In this document: piece after piece, positions 13,752 through 22,014 of the stretch
Position numbering within the stretch: the stretch's first letter is position 1
Layout: each line of letters opens with the position of its first letter
Assembly (NCBI GenBank): GCA_002351725.1
Contig: DEHD01000023.1
Location: 1 to 64,000 of the forward strand
Length of the DNA: 64,000 bases
DNA from: Prevotella sp. UBA2809
GTDB taxonomy: Bacteria > Bacteroidota > Bacteroidia > Bacteroidales > Bacteroidaceae
Direction of reading: 5' to 3'
Notes under the pieces: model-generated
Database searches by the model: none
What the model was told of the DNA's origin: nothing
Seen by the model: only the letters and a program-made list of their open reading frames with translations
Translations under genes and position numbers: made by a program

Positions 13752-16700
13752 TTAATCGAGGCCTTCATCCAGCATGACAGCCTCTTCCACCCTTGTCTCT
13801 TCATCAACGGGCAGGTTGATGGTGAAGATAGAGCCGCCACTTGGGTTATTCTCGGCAACGATAGTACCTCCGTGCATCTCGACAATAGCCTTTACGAAGA
13901 ACAGGCTCATACCAGAGTCGTCGTCGCTAATCATAGGATCGAAGATGCTCTCCTCGGCTCCCTCAGGGATACCCACACCATTATCGGAGATACGGATGGT
14001 GCCAGAGGTTGAGGTCTTATCGACAAATACCTTTATCTTACAGTCGGTTGGCGAGAACAGGGCACTGTTGCTCAGAATCATCTGAACGGCCTGAGCCATC
14101 TGGTCGTGGTCGAAGTCGACAGTGAGGTCGTTGGCCAACGGGAAGAACGAGAACTTGACATGCTTGCCAAGAGGAGCCTTGAACAGGGCGCACTGCTCTT
14201 TCATGAAGTGCTGCAGGTCGTGAGGTTTCTTGACAGTCTCCTCGATAGACCATGCCTGAGCATAGAGCTCCTCGGCCTGAGCCTTCTGGTCGCTCTCCTG
14301 CTGTTTCTGCAGCTCTGCACGCATCTCGTTCATCCACTGTTTTTTCATAACCTCCATGCGCAGATAGTCGCGCTCGGTCTTATCGGCCTGTTGCTTGAGG
14401 AAGCGCTTACGCCACAGGTAGATTCCGAGAGCTATGATGCTCAGGAAGATGACCATGATCCAGCGGTTACGCAACAATGGTGGTGTGACGGTGATATTGA
14501 GAATAGCCTCGTTCTTACCCATTGTTCCATCCTCGTTGAGCATGCGTACATGCAGTACATAGTTGCCATGATGGAGCGACATGTAGGTGATGTTAGGATC
14601 GTTCTCCTCGGTGGTAATCCACTTATCGCTGAAGCCCTCGAGCTGGTAGACAAAGCGTGAGTCGTTATGTATCTCACCCTTGTCGGTGGCCAGCTGGATG
14701 GTGAACTGACTCTCGTAATGGCGGAGCACAAGTTCACGGCTTACATTAAGATCCTCTTCAAGGATGACACGACCATCGTACTCCTCGCCTACACCCATCT
14801 GCTGTCCGAACAGCTTGAGTCCACTGAAGATAGGAGTCTCGTTATTATCGGTACTTGTGATGAGCTTGGGATTGATGACGTCGACACCATTCATACCACC
14901 AACCAGGATCAGTCCGTCAGGGGTGACACTTACAGAGCGCTGGTTGTAAGGGCCCTGCTGGAGTCCGTCCTTGCTGCTGAAGCTGCGCACATTGAAGCTC
15001 CACTCGCCATTAGCATCTTTCTTAGGAACAACATTAGACACACCATGTTCGGTGATGACCCACATGGTGTGGAGCTGGTCCTCGACGATGCCCACAACAC
15101 TTGAGCCAATCAGACCCGAGTTCATGTCGAGCATGTGTTGCTTGTTGGTCTTGAAGTCGACAACACAGCAGCCCGCCGTAGAGCCATGCCATATAAGTCC
15201 GCGACTATCCTCCATGACACATGTTGTGGTGGCCATGGCAGCCGTCTGCCCCTGGATGGCGGGTATCTTGACGTTTGCCACCTTGCCGCTTACGGGGTTG
15301 ATGAGCGAAAAGAACTCGGAGTGGCCGACCATGAGCCAGCCCTTCTTTGTCCAATACTCGGAAGTCATGAAGTCGCCTGGCAATGATGAGTTATGCGAGT
15401 TGATGGTCTTGAACTTTCCCGACTTGAGAGAGAGCTTCTGCACACCACTGCCAAGGGTGCCGAGCCAGATATCGCCCCACTTATCCTCGGTTACCGACCA
15501 TACATTATTATTAAGCAGCTCGCCGTTGGTATTGGCCATGGTATAGTTCTTGACCTGACCATTGGCGATGTGGATCAGTCCGCCGTTATATGTACCAAAC
15601 CACACAGAGCCATCCTTAGCGCCATGGCTGGCAACCATAATATCAGAGGCAATGCCGAAGCGAGCCTTGTCGAAGACCTCGGTCTCGCCCGTCGCGCGTA
15701 CATATTTTATTATACCACGGTTATCGGTACCGAACCAGTAGTTGCCGGCAGCATCGACAGTGGTGGTGTTGATATCGCCCAGCTCGAGGGTATTGAAGCC
15801 CATGAGTTTCTCGATGTACTGGTTCAAGCCGTTACGATAGCAGGCTATCCACATGTTACCGCTCTTATCGAGCATGAGCTTCTTCTGCGTGTTCTCGCTG
15901 ATAGACGTGGCGTCGAACTTATTGTTGACAAACTGCTTTATCTCGGCGTTCTTGGTGTCGATGACATAGACGCCGTAGTGGTCGGTAGCCAGCCATATCC
16001 AGCCTCGCTGATCCATGCACACATCCCATGCCTGAAGGTCGGGAGCCAACGGAGCGATGCCGAAGGTGGCGAGATAATCGTTGAGTGAGCTGTACCATAC
16101 CTTATCCTTCTGGTTGAAGATGAACAAGCGGTTGGTGGTAAGGATCCAGTAGTTGCTGTGCTTATCGACATAGCAGTAGTAAGCCTGACTTGGCTGTCCG
16201 CCATGAGTCTTCATGAAGTCATCCTTCCACAGCACCTTTCCCTTATCGCCATCGATGGCCATGATATCACCGTCGCTCGATGTTACGAGCAGCTTATCGT
16301 TCCACTCGGCAAAGTTAGAGAAATAATACTCCTTGTTTATCTGGTCGGCATCGTAGCCGTACTTGATAAGCTTGTGAGTCTTCTTGCGGGGGTTATAGCA
16401 ATAGAGGCCCTCGTCGTAGGTCTTAACCCAGAAGCGTTTCTGCGAGTCGATATAGAACCTGTCGATACCGCCCTTGATGCCCCATTTAGAGAGGATGGTG
16501 GTAGGATTACGTGTTACCTTCTCGGTGACAGGGTCGAACACGCTGTAGTTCATGCCCTGCTTAAGCCACAGCTTACCATCGCCGTCTTCCCAAATCTGGT
16601 CGACATAGTTATTGCGCAGAGTGGTAGAGTCGTTCGGATCAGAGTAATATGTGCGGAAGCGGTATCCATCGTAGCGGTTAAGACCATAAGAGGTGCCTAT

Positions 16701-16868
16701 CCAGATGAATCCGCGAGAGTCCTGGAATATATAGTTTATCTGCGAGTTAGACAAACCATCGCGTGCATCAAGCCTACGGAACTTCATGTCGGGGATTACC
16801 GCATTAGCAGCGCTCACCGACAAGCAGGCCATACATAATATAGAGGTAAACAGTTGCTTAATATTCAT
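13752..16868 (-). CDS. Propeller / Y_Y_Y sensor with degenerate histidine-kinase half
   Basis: A 1038-residue membrane sensor with the N-terminal design of hybrid two-component systems. Signal peptide (1-20), two seven-bladed reg-propellers (about 25-690, with repeats such as DSRGFIWIGTSYGLNRYD and DQRGWIWLATDHYGVYV), a Y_Y_Y Ig-like domain (about 720-800) and one membrane span (about 808-826). A linker helix and a HATPase-like domain follow (N box ILSNSALFSP, G1 DNGVGIPEGA). Three things are missing: a HisKA motif (no HExRTP around the dimerisation helix), a receiver domain and an AraC helix-turn-helix. It may have lost phosphotransfer or act with another protein. It probably senses an oligosaccharide; GH31 follows. 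Complete promoter upstream. Confidence 0.8.
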   Translation of the reverse strand: MNIKQLFTSILCMACLSVSAANAVIPDMKFRRLDARDGLSNSQINYIFQDSRGFIWIGTSYGLNRYDGYRFRTYYSDPNDSTTLRNNYVDQIWEDGDGKLWLKQGMNYSVFDPVTEKVTRNPTTILSKWGIKGGIDRFYIDSQKRFWVKTYDEGLYCYNPRKKTHKLIKYGYDADQINKEYYFSNFAEWNDKLLVTSSDGDIMAIDGDKGKVLWKDDFMKTHGGQPSQAYYCYVDKHSNYWILTTNRLFIFNQKDKVWYSSLNDYLATFGIAPLAPDLQAWDVCMDQRGWIWLATDHYGVYVIDTKNAEIKQFVNNKFDATSISENTQKKLMLDKSGNMWIACYRNGLNQYIEKLMGFNTLELGDINTTTVDAAGNYWFGTDNRGIIKYVRATGETEVFDKARFGIASDIMVASHGAKDGSVWFGTYNGGLIHIANGQVKNYTMANTNGELLNNNVWSVTEDKWGDIWLGTLGSGVQKLSLKSGKFKTINSHNSSLPGDFMTSEYWTKKGWLMVGHSEFFSLINPVSGKVANVKIPAIQGQTAAMATTTCVMEDSRGLIWHGSTAGCCVVDFKTNKQHMLDMNSGLIGSSVVGIVEDQLHTMWVITEHGVSNVVPKKDANGEWSFNVRSFSSKDGLQQGPYNQRSVSVTPDGLILVGGMNGVDVINPKLITSTDNNETPIFSGLKLFGQQMGVGEEYDGRVILEEDLNVSRELVLRHYESQFTIQLATDKGEIHNDSRFVYQLEGFSDKWITTEENDPNITYMSLHHGNYVLHVRMLNEDGTMGKNEAILNITVTPPLLRNRWIMVIFLSIIALGIYLWRKRFLKQQADKTERDYLRMEVMKKQWMNEMRAELQKQQESDQKAQAEELYAQAWSIEETVKKPHDLQHFMKEQCALFKAPLGKHVKFSFFPLANDLTVDFDHDQMAQAVQMILSNSALFSPTDCKIKVFVDKTSTSGTIRISDNGVGIPEGAEESIFDPMISDDDSGMSLFFVKAIVEMHGGTIVAENNPSGGSIFTINLPVDEETRVEEAVMLDEGLD

Positions 16869-16910
16869 ATATAGAGGTTTTTATTTCATCTACACAAAAG
16901 TGCGACGTTG

Positions 16911-16941
16911 CAAAGGTACACTTTTTTTTGTGAATAGCAAA
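16911..16941 (-). promoter_or_regulatory. Complete -33/-7 promoter of the propeller sensor
   Basis: TTTG (16938-16941), a 19-nt spacer and TACCTTTG (16911-16918) on the minus strand, 42 nt before the ATG. A near-palindrome GTAAACGTTTGC overlaps the -33 box and could bind a regulator. Confidence 0.75.
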
Positions 16942-16959
16942 CGTTTACAAGTATTTTTT

Positions 16960-19572
16960 TTAGAATGTGGCGCGCACCTTCAGTCGGATGCCATGCTTAT
17001 GGGCAGTGGGCAGCTCGTTATAGTTCAAGCGGCGCACATACTCAACATGTATAATCTTGAAGATGTTATGGATGCCCACGCTGAACTCCATGTAAGGACG
17101 ATTAGAATTGATGACATAGCTGCCCTCGGGGAAGTACATGAGCATAGGACTGCCCGCATTCTTATCGAGATACGGGTTGTTCTTCTCAGACAGTTCGCCC
17201 CACAGGATACGGAAGCCGAGCCACTCGCGCCACTTGAGTTTGCGGATGAGCGGGATGCGGTTGAGTATCTTTCCGTTCAGGTCCCAGTAGAGCTGGCCAG
17301 ACAGGAAGCGGTCGGTTGGGAACTCCATGTTGTTGATAGCCTCGAAGGTATAGTCCTGTACGATATACGAGAGGTTGGTCTCGGGCATGATGAGCAATGG
17401 GAAGGGAACCTTCTCCCACTCTATTCCACCCTTCACCTTGATATCCATCTTACCCCATGAGTTGAGCCAGAAGCGCTTGTAGATAGACGCCTCGGTATAG
17501 TTATAGCTGTACTCGCCGCCAAGGACACCGCGGAGACCCAGGGTGTGACTAACGGTAAACACCGGTGCATCGAGGTTAATTGGCAGTCGGCGCTGTTTGG
17601 TATTGATGAATGTCTCGCCCGGAGCGAAGCGCAGCTCAGCGCGGAGTTCAGTTGTACGAATCTTCTGACTTGGGACACTGTTAGCACTTGATATAGGCGA
17701 TGGAGGATTACTCCAGTTGGTCCATTTGCTTCGATCGCCATCCTCCGACAACGGTATAAAATACAGATTGCCGCAGGCCTCGTTCTCCTCGGTCTTAAGC
17801 TGCAAGGTGGTGCGGAAGCCCCAGTCCTCCTCGCGCTCGAAGGTAAGCGTCTGGCGGTTATAGAACATCATCTTGTCGACCTTGCTCCACTTGAATGCGG
17901 TGAACACGTTATCCTTATCGGTACGTATGAACTTATCCGACGGCGACATGACATCGTAGGTGCTGGAGAAGGTGAGTGTGCGCTGCGGGAACTCGCGGGG
18001 CAGGTACTCCTTCTTGTTGAACGACCAGATGACATCGCCCTTATAGTACCACTTCTTAGAGCCCCAACCACGGGCCACATAGCCGCGCAGGAACAGGTTA
18101 GAGTCGAGATTGGCAGTGGTCTGTGCAGAGATACGGGTACGTATGCCATCGATGAAGTTCTTGGTAATCATGGTGTTGATAGGACCGATATCCACCTTGC
18201 TTGGGTGCTGCTTGGTGCCTGTCTCAACGAAGTTCTCGATGAGAGCCTTGAGACCGAAGATGATATACTTGAAGCCCTTGATGTTCTCGATGTTGCTGAT
18301 GAACGAGCCCATCTGACTCTCGCCCTTGGTGAGCTCTACCTGACGGTACTGATTCCAGAACTCGTCGCTGCGCATCATGGCGTTTACATCCTTTACCTCC
18401 TTCTTGGTGCCCTTGAACAGTTGGCGGGGCAGTTCGTCGAAGGCATAGTCGTTGATGCGGGTGTTACGAATCACCGCCAGCTGCTGAAGGAAGCTGGCCA
18501 CCTTTATCTCGGTGAACATATCGTCGACGCTGAGCACCCAACTGCCATCGGGCAACTGTGTGAACTCCTGTACCACCTGCATGTTCTCAACCCAGTTGAC
18601 ATCGCTCTTCTTAGGGATGGTCATCTCGCAGCGCTTTACCTGCCAACTGGAGTCGGCCAGGATATACAGGTCGCCACGGAAACCGAAGTCCTGTTGGTTG
18701 TTTGGCAGGAAGTGCAGCTGGAAGCAGAGGTCCTTATCGACATAGAGTGTATCCTCGATATAATAGCGGTAGAAGCCAATGGCATCTTTTCCGATAGGTG
18801 ATGTGAAGGGATACTGCAGCATGCGGATCTGGTCGTCGTAGATGTTCACATCGGTGAACACCTCCTTCATCACCGTGTTAAGAATATCGCCAGTCTGTAT
18901 CAGGTCGTTGATACCCTGGGTGTTGATACCTTTGATGATGGTCTTCTCATCGTGAGGTTTCTTACGATAGATCTTCTGCGACACCGTCTCGTCGACGCTG
19001 ATGGGCAGGATAAGCTTGTTGTTATAAGGACAGGCCTCGATCTGGTCGATGAGCCACTGTTTCTTCTTGTACTTAGGCGAGTCGAGCACCTCAGGACGGA
19101 AGTCGTTCAGCGCCAGGGTTATCTTCTGGTATTTGTTGTACTGATAGAAGTCGCGATTGCTGAGATCGGTTTGTTTCTTAGCAGCAATAACCTTCTTCAT
19201 CATCTCTACAGCCGGGTTGTTCTTACGGCTATAGCGCTGACGCTTGGTCTTGATGGTGACCTCCTTAAGCATCTTATTGTCGGTCTTAAGACTGATCTTT
19301 ATGTTGCTCTTTATGCCAGAGTTAACATTGATGGTCTGCGACACATAGCCTACAGAGGTGAACGTAAGCTGCCAACCATTATGACGTGCTATCTGGAAGT
19401 TTCCATCGATATCGGAAGCCACACCCACTCCATGACCCAGGTACTGGGCACTGGCAAAAGGTATAGGCTCACCGGTCTTGGCATCAAAAATCTGACCGGT
19501 AATCATCTGCTGTGCCCATACGCTCAGGGTCATCAGCAGCAAGCTGAATAATACTGTTATCCTTCTATTCAT
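16960..19572 (-). CDS. DUF5686 outer-membrane protein with carboxypeptidase-like regulatory domain
   Basis: An 870-residue protein: signal peptide (1-20, ends VWAQ), a CarboxypepD-regulatory-like beta-sandwich (about 22-105, ITGQIFDAKTGEPIPFASA), then a DUF5686 region with soluble part (about 120-430) and a C-terminal set of amphipathic strands ending in Phe (RLKVRATF), typical of outer-membrane beta-barrels. Function unknown; the family is widespread in Bacteroidota. Its start overlaps the end of the HAD gene by 8 nt. It closes the operon with the nucleotidyltransferase, ATP-grasp and CDP-alcohol transferase genes, so it might handle the product at the outer membrane (inference). Confidence 0.78.
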   Translation of the reverse strand: MNRRITVLFSLLLMTLSVWAQQMITGQIFDAKTGEPIPFASAQYLGHGVGVASDIDGNFQIARHNGWQLTFTSVGYVSQTINVNSGIKSNIKISLKTDNKMLKEVTIKTKRQRYSRKNNPAVEMMKKVIAAKKQTDLSNRDFYQYNKYQKITLALNDFRPEVLDSPKYKKKQWLIDQIEACPYNNKLILPISVDETVSQKIYRKKPHDEKTIIKGINTQGINDLIQTGDILNTVMKEVFTDVNIYDDQIRMLQYPFTSPIGKDAIGFYRYYIEDTLYVDKDLCFQLHFLPNNQQDFGFRGDLYILADSSWQVKRCEMTIPKKSDVNWVENMQVVQEFTQLPDGSWVLSVDDMFTEIKVASFLQQLAVIRNTRINDYAFDELPRQLFKGTKKEVKDVNAMMRSDEFWNQYRQVELTKGESQMGSFISNIENIKGFKYIIFGLKALIENFVETGTKQHPSKVDIGPINTMITKNFIDGIRTRISAQTTANLDSNLFLRGYVARGWGSKKWYYKGDVIWSFNKKEYLPREFPQRTLTFSSTYDVMSPSDKFIRTDKDNVFTAFKWSKVDKMMFYNRQTLTFEREEDWGFRTTLQLKTEENEACGNLYFIPLSEDGDRSKWTNWSNPPSPISSANSVPSQKIRTTELRAELRFAPGETFINTKQRRLPINLDAPVFTVSHTLGLRGVLGGEYSYNYTEASIYKRFWLNSWGKMDIKVKGGIEWEKVPFPLLIMPETNLSYIVQDYTFEAINNMEFPTDRFLSGQLYWDLNGKILNRIPLIRKLKWREWLGFRILWGELSEKNNPYLDKNAGSPMLMYFPEGSYVINSNRPYMEFSVGIHNIFKIIHVEYVRRLNYNELPTAHKHGIRLKVRATF

Positions 19573-20257
19573 TAACTATCAATTGTTTGAGCGCAGTGAT
19601 GACGCGCTCTGCGTTTGTTTCGTCTACGGGATCGTTAGTCCAGCCTTCGCCTTTGAACCATACTGTGTGGCAACCAGCCTTAGAGGCAGGAATGATATCC
19701 TTATCCATGCTGTCGCCAACAACCACAACCTCATCGGGCTGCATACCAAGAGCCTCGACACCGAGAGTGAATATCTGCGGGTCGGGTTTACGTACACCCA
19801 CCACAGCGCTCTCTATGATGGTATCGAAGATTCCATCGAGCTTAAACTCCTTAAGCACGGTGGCTATGTTGCCATAGAAATTACTTACCAGCACCATGGG
19901 ATATTGCTTTTTAAGAGAAAGCAGCACCTCGCGACTTTTACTTGTCTCGGCAACGGTGGCCTCGTAGAGGTGAGATGTAAGAGGTAAGATGTAAGAAGTT
20001 AGAGGGGTGATGTATGATGCCTGCAGGTATTCAAGCTGGAGGCGGATTTTTGTCTCCAGTGTCTTATAGAAAGTGAAATCGGGCTGGATGATGGGGTTCT
20101 TACCAAGAGTACGCTCAGCATGAACATATGCATCGCGGAAGTCGGTCTCACTAACAGGCACCTGCAGATGCTCGTAAGCATGCCATATCACCTTACCCCA
20201 GTGCTGACCACCAGTGTCGAGCGTTCCGCCGTAATCGAAAATAAATCCCCGTATCAT
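19565..20257 (-). CDS. HAD-superfamily hydrolase with DxGGT motif I
   Basis: A 230-residue HAD protein. Motif I is FDYGGTLD near the N terminus, where the usual second Asp (DxDxT) is Gly. Motif II is LVSNF, motif III is the Lys in VGVRKPDP and motif IV is VVVGDSMDKDI. It should be a phosphatase or dehalogenase-type hydrolase; the altered motif I may limit phosphoester hydrolysis. ATG 20255-20257 overlaps the TGA of the CDP-alcohol transferase (ATGA), which signals coupled translation and rules out the longer frame to 20269. A seven-unit heptamer array (19967-20015) encodes residues 81-97 (TPLTSYILPLTSHL) in the cap region. Substrate unknown. Confidence 0.8.
   Translation of the reverse strand: MIRGFIFDYGGTLDTGGQHWGKVIWHAYEHLQVPVSETDFRDAYVHAERTLGKNPIIQPDFTFYKTLETKIRLQLEYLQASYITPLTSYILPLTSHLYEATVAETSKSREVLLSLKKQYPMVLVSNFYGNIATVLKEFKLDGIFDTIIESAVVGVRKPDPQIFTLGVEALGMQPDEVVVVGDSMDKDIIPASKAGCHTVWFKGEGWTNDPVDETNAERVITALKQLIVNE
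19967..20015 (-). repeat. In-gene heptamer array (GATGTAA/GAGGTAA), 7 units
   Basis: Seven 7-nt units of the type GAKGTRA in the HAD gene cap region (49 nt, not a multiple of 3). GATGTAT is shared with the array at 6583. The encoded stretch is Tyr/Ile/Leu/Thr/Pro-rich. Confidence 0.85.
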
Positions 20258-21153
20258 AGCGCAGCGCATAATTTCTCGTGGGTGCGGTGCATGTACATGT
20301 ACATGGCCTGGAAGACGGTAAGCTCAACAAGAGGGTACACCCATGGACAATCCAGCAGACAGGTAACGTAGATGGTGATGGCACGGGTGTTGAATGTAAG
20401 CAGATTGGTGTACTTCATAAGAGGACGACTGCCCTCGAGGAACTTCTGACGGATATCCTCGCTGGGGTTCTGCTTCCAACGGACGATGAACTTCTGGAAC
20501 TCGGGGGTACGCTTCTCCTGACTCTTGCAGTAGTTGGCATAGTTGAAGTAGAAAGTACGTGCCAGCAGGTCGCCCTTAGGCAGCGACTCGTAGGTGGCAC
20601 GCTGCTGCTTGTAATTATCGAGCTCGCTACCATCCTTACCCAACAGGAAGAACAGGTGTATCTGACGATAGTAATCGGCCAGAGAGCTCTGGTCGGAGTG
20701 GAACAGGAATCCTGCTACAGCACAAAGAACAAAGCCCCAGAAGCTCCAATTGGTATCGAAGAAAGGCATGGGCTGATCCCACAGACGGTACACGATACCA
20801 AGGTAGATACTAACGAACCATAAGTCGCCCGCAAATCCGTCAAGCATTCGACCAATGAGAGTTTTCTTACCTGTGATGCGGGCCATCTGACCGTCGGTTG
20901 AGTCGCAGAAGTTAGCAAACATAAGCAGCAACACGCCATAGATGTTATGCATCAGATCGGTGTAAGAGAACATCACGCCTGCTCCTACACCCAAGAATAT
21001 AGATATGATTGTGATCACGTTGGGGTGGACATCCAGTTTGTTCCAGAACAAGGCAAACGCCAAACCAATGGGGCGCGTGAAATGCACATCCAACCACTCT
21101 TCAGTATCTTCTGATTTAAATGATAATTTCAATAATTCCTTAAAACTTGCCAT
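20254..21153 (-). CDS. CDP-alcohol phosphatidyltransferase family protein
   Basis: A 299-residue integral membrane enzyme of the CDP-alcohol phosphotransferase family, which moves a phosphoryl-alcohol from a CDP-activated donor to an acceptor alcohol. The signature lies at the end of the second membrane helix: Asp 84, Asp 87, Gly 88, Ala 91, Arg 92, Gly 101, Asp 105, with the last Asp at 110 rather than the usual 109. About six membrane spans are visible. An N-terminal amphipathic stretch and a soluble segment (about 165-245, GSELDNYKQQRATYESLPKG) are extra to the smallest family members. It lies between the ATP-grasp and HAD genes; the donor may be the product of the nucleotidyltransferase three genes upstream. 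Confidence 0.85.
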   Translation of the reverse strand: MASFKELLKLSFKSEDTEEWLDVHFTRPIGLAFALFWNKLDVHPNVITIISIFLGVGAGVMFSYTDLMHNIYGVLLLMFANFCDSTDGQMARITGKKTLIGRMLDGFAGDLWFVSIYLGIVYRLWDQPMPFFDTNWSFWGFVLCAVAGFLFHSDQSSLADYYRQIHLFFLLGKDGSELDNYKQQRATYESLPKGDLLARTFYFNYANYCKSQEKRTPEFQKFIVRWKQNPSEDIRQKFLEGSRPLMKYTNLLTFNTRAITIYVTCLLDCPWVYPLVELTVFQAMYMYMHRTHEKLCAAL

Positions 21154-21167
21154 TATTATCCTAATTA

Positions 21168-21204
21168 TTACATTGTCTCATTTTTAAATTTTTACATTGT
21201 CTCA
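21168..21204 (-). repeat. Junction repeat: duplicated 3-prime end of the ATP-grasp gene
   Basis: A 13-nt sequence that on the sense strand reads TGAGACAATGTAA occurs twice, 24 nt apart. The first copy is the end of the ATP-grasp gene including its TAA stop; the second sits in the gap before the next ATG. Confidence 0.75.
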
Positions 21205-21968
21205 ACAAGAGACGCGATTGCCGTGGCGGCGTCTTCGCGGCAGCGGGAGAAGCTGGGCCAGTCGTTGAAATCGATGATACAGAACGAACCATCCTCGCCT
21301 ACTATGCAGTCGCCTCCGTACACCTTTATGCCTACTGCCTTGGCCAACTGTTCGGTACATGCATGCATGGCCTCGACCTCGAAGTGGAAATGACGGGCTT
21401 CGCCATTGCGGTGCTCATCGCCGAACTTGGTATCGCCATCGTCGGTGGGATAGAAATAACGGAAGAAGCCTGTGCCTTCGACACCGTAGAATTTGATAAG
21501 ATCGCCCGGGACATGGGCACTGATGGTATACTGGGTGATGCCACGAGCCTCGAACTCGCTTATCTTTCGCTCCAGCTCGCCCTTGGTGACAGCATACTGC
21601 ACATCGCCCTCGCTCTGGGCAGCAGCATCGCCACGCTTGAGCCAGTAGCCATAGTTGCCCTGGCGCGGTGGCATGGGCATGCCTGTGTGCTGCATGATAG
21701 TCTCGAGCTTGCAACGAGAGCAGTTCTCTATGCCTACCGATGAGTTGATGGCGGGAAGAGACCTCAAACGGTCTAATGTCTCAGGCAAGCGACCCATGGT
21801 CATTATGCGGTCGTACTGCTCGGGGGCATACTGCTGTTCTTCGCTGACAGTGTCGACCTGATGACCGGCAGTCATCAGTCGGGCAGCTACTGTATCCAGT
21901 ATTGCCTTATCCTTTTCGACCGAGTTGGGCGAGAACTTCTCCGCCCGTTGAATCATCAGTATCTTCAC
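21192..21968 (-). CDS. ATP-grasp superfamily protein of unknown substrate
   Basis: A 258-residue soluble protein with ATP-grasp features: an N-terminal Rossmann-like part (MKILMIQRAEKF), a lysine-bearing nucleotide strand (YGYWLKRGDAA), a beta strand ending TQYTISAHVPGD, and the metal-binding C-terminal motif IDFNDWPSF (Asp and Asn as in DxN). Such enzymes usually join a carboxylate to an amine or thiol through an acyl-phosphate. The start is GTG 21966-21968; no better ATG gives a full N-terminal strand. It lies second in the operon, after the nucleotidyltransferase and before the CDP-alcohol transferase, which suggests a modification of the activated headgroup. The substrate cannot be read from sequence. 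Confidence 0.65.
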   Translation of the reverse strand: MKILMIQRAEKFSPNSVEKDKAILDTVAARLMTAGHQVDTVSEEQQYAPEQYDRIMTMGRLPETLDRLRSLPAINSSVGIENCSRCKLETIMQHTGMPMPPRQGNYGYWLKRGDAAAQSEGDVQYAVTKGELERKISEFEARGITQYTISAHVPGDLIKFYGVEGTGFFRYFYPTDDGDTKFGDEHRNGEARHFHFEVEAMHACTEQLAKAVGIKVYGGDCIVGEDGSFCIIDFNDWPSFSRCREDAATAIASLVETM

Positions 21969-21983
21969 ACTCCCGTATTATTT

Positions 21984-22014
21984 AATTTTTACATTTTTCA
22001 ATTTTTACATTTTC
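21984..22014 (-). repeat. Junction repeat at the nucleotidyltransferase stop codon
   Basis: Two near-identical 15-16 nt copies, plus-strand reading AATTTTTACATTTTC. The copy at 22000-22014 covers the last codons and TAA of the nucleotidyltransferase; the other lies in the gap. The sense strand has TAA and TGA triplets. Confidence 0.75.

Noticed and set aside
15393..16088. Open frame of 231 codons on the plus strand
   Set aside because: Antisense shadow of the propeller-sensor gene.
17688..17722. Further in-gene array in the DUF5686 gene
   Set aside because: The Ser/Pro/Asn-rich stretch has no regular DNA period.
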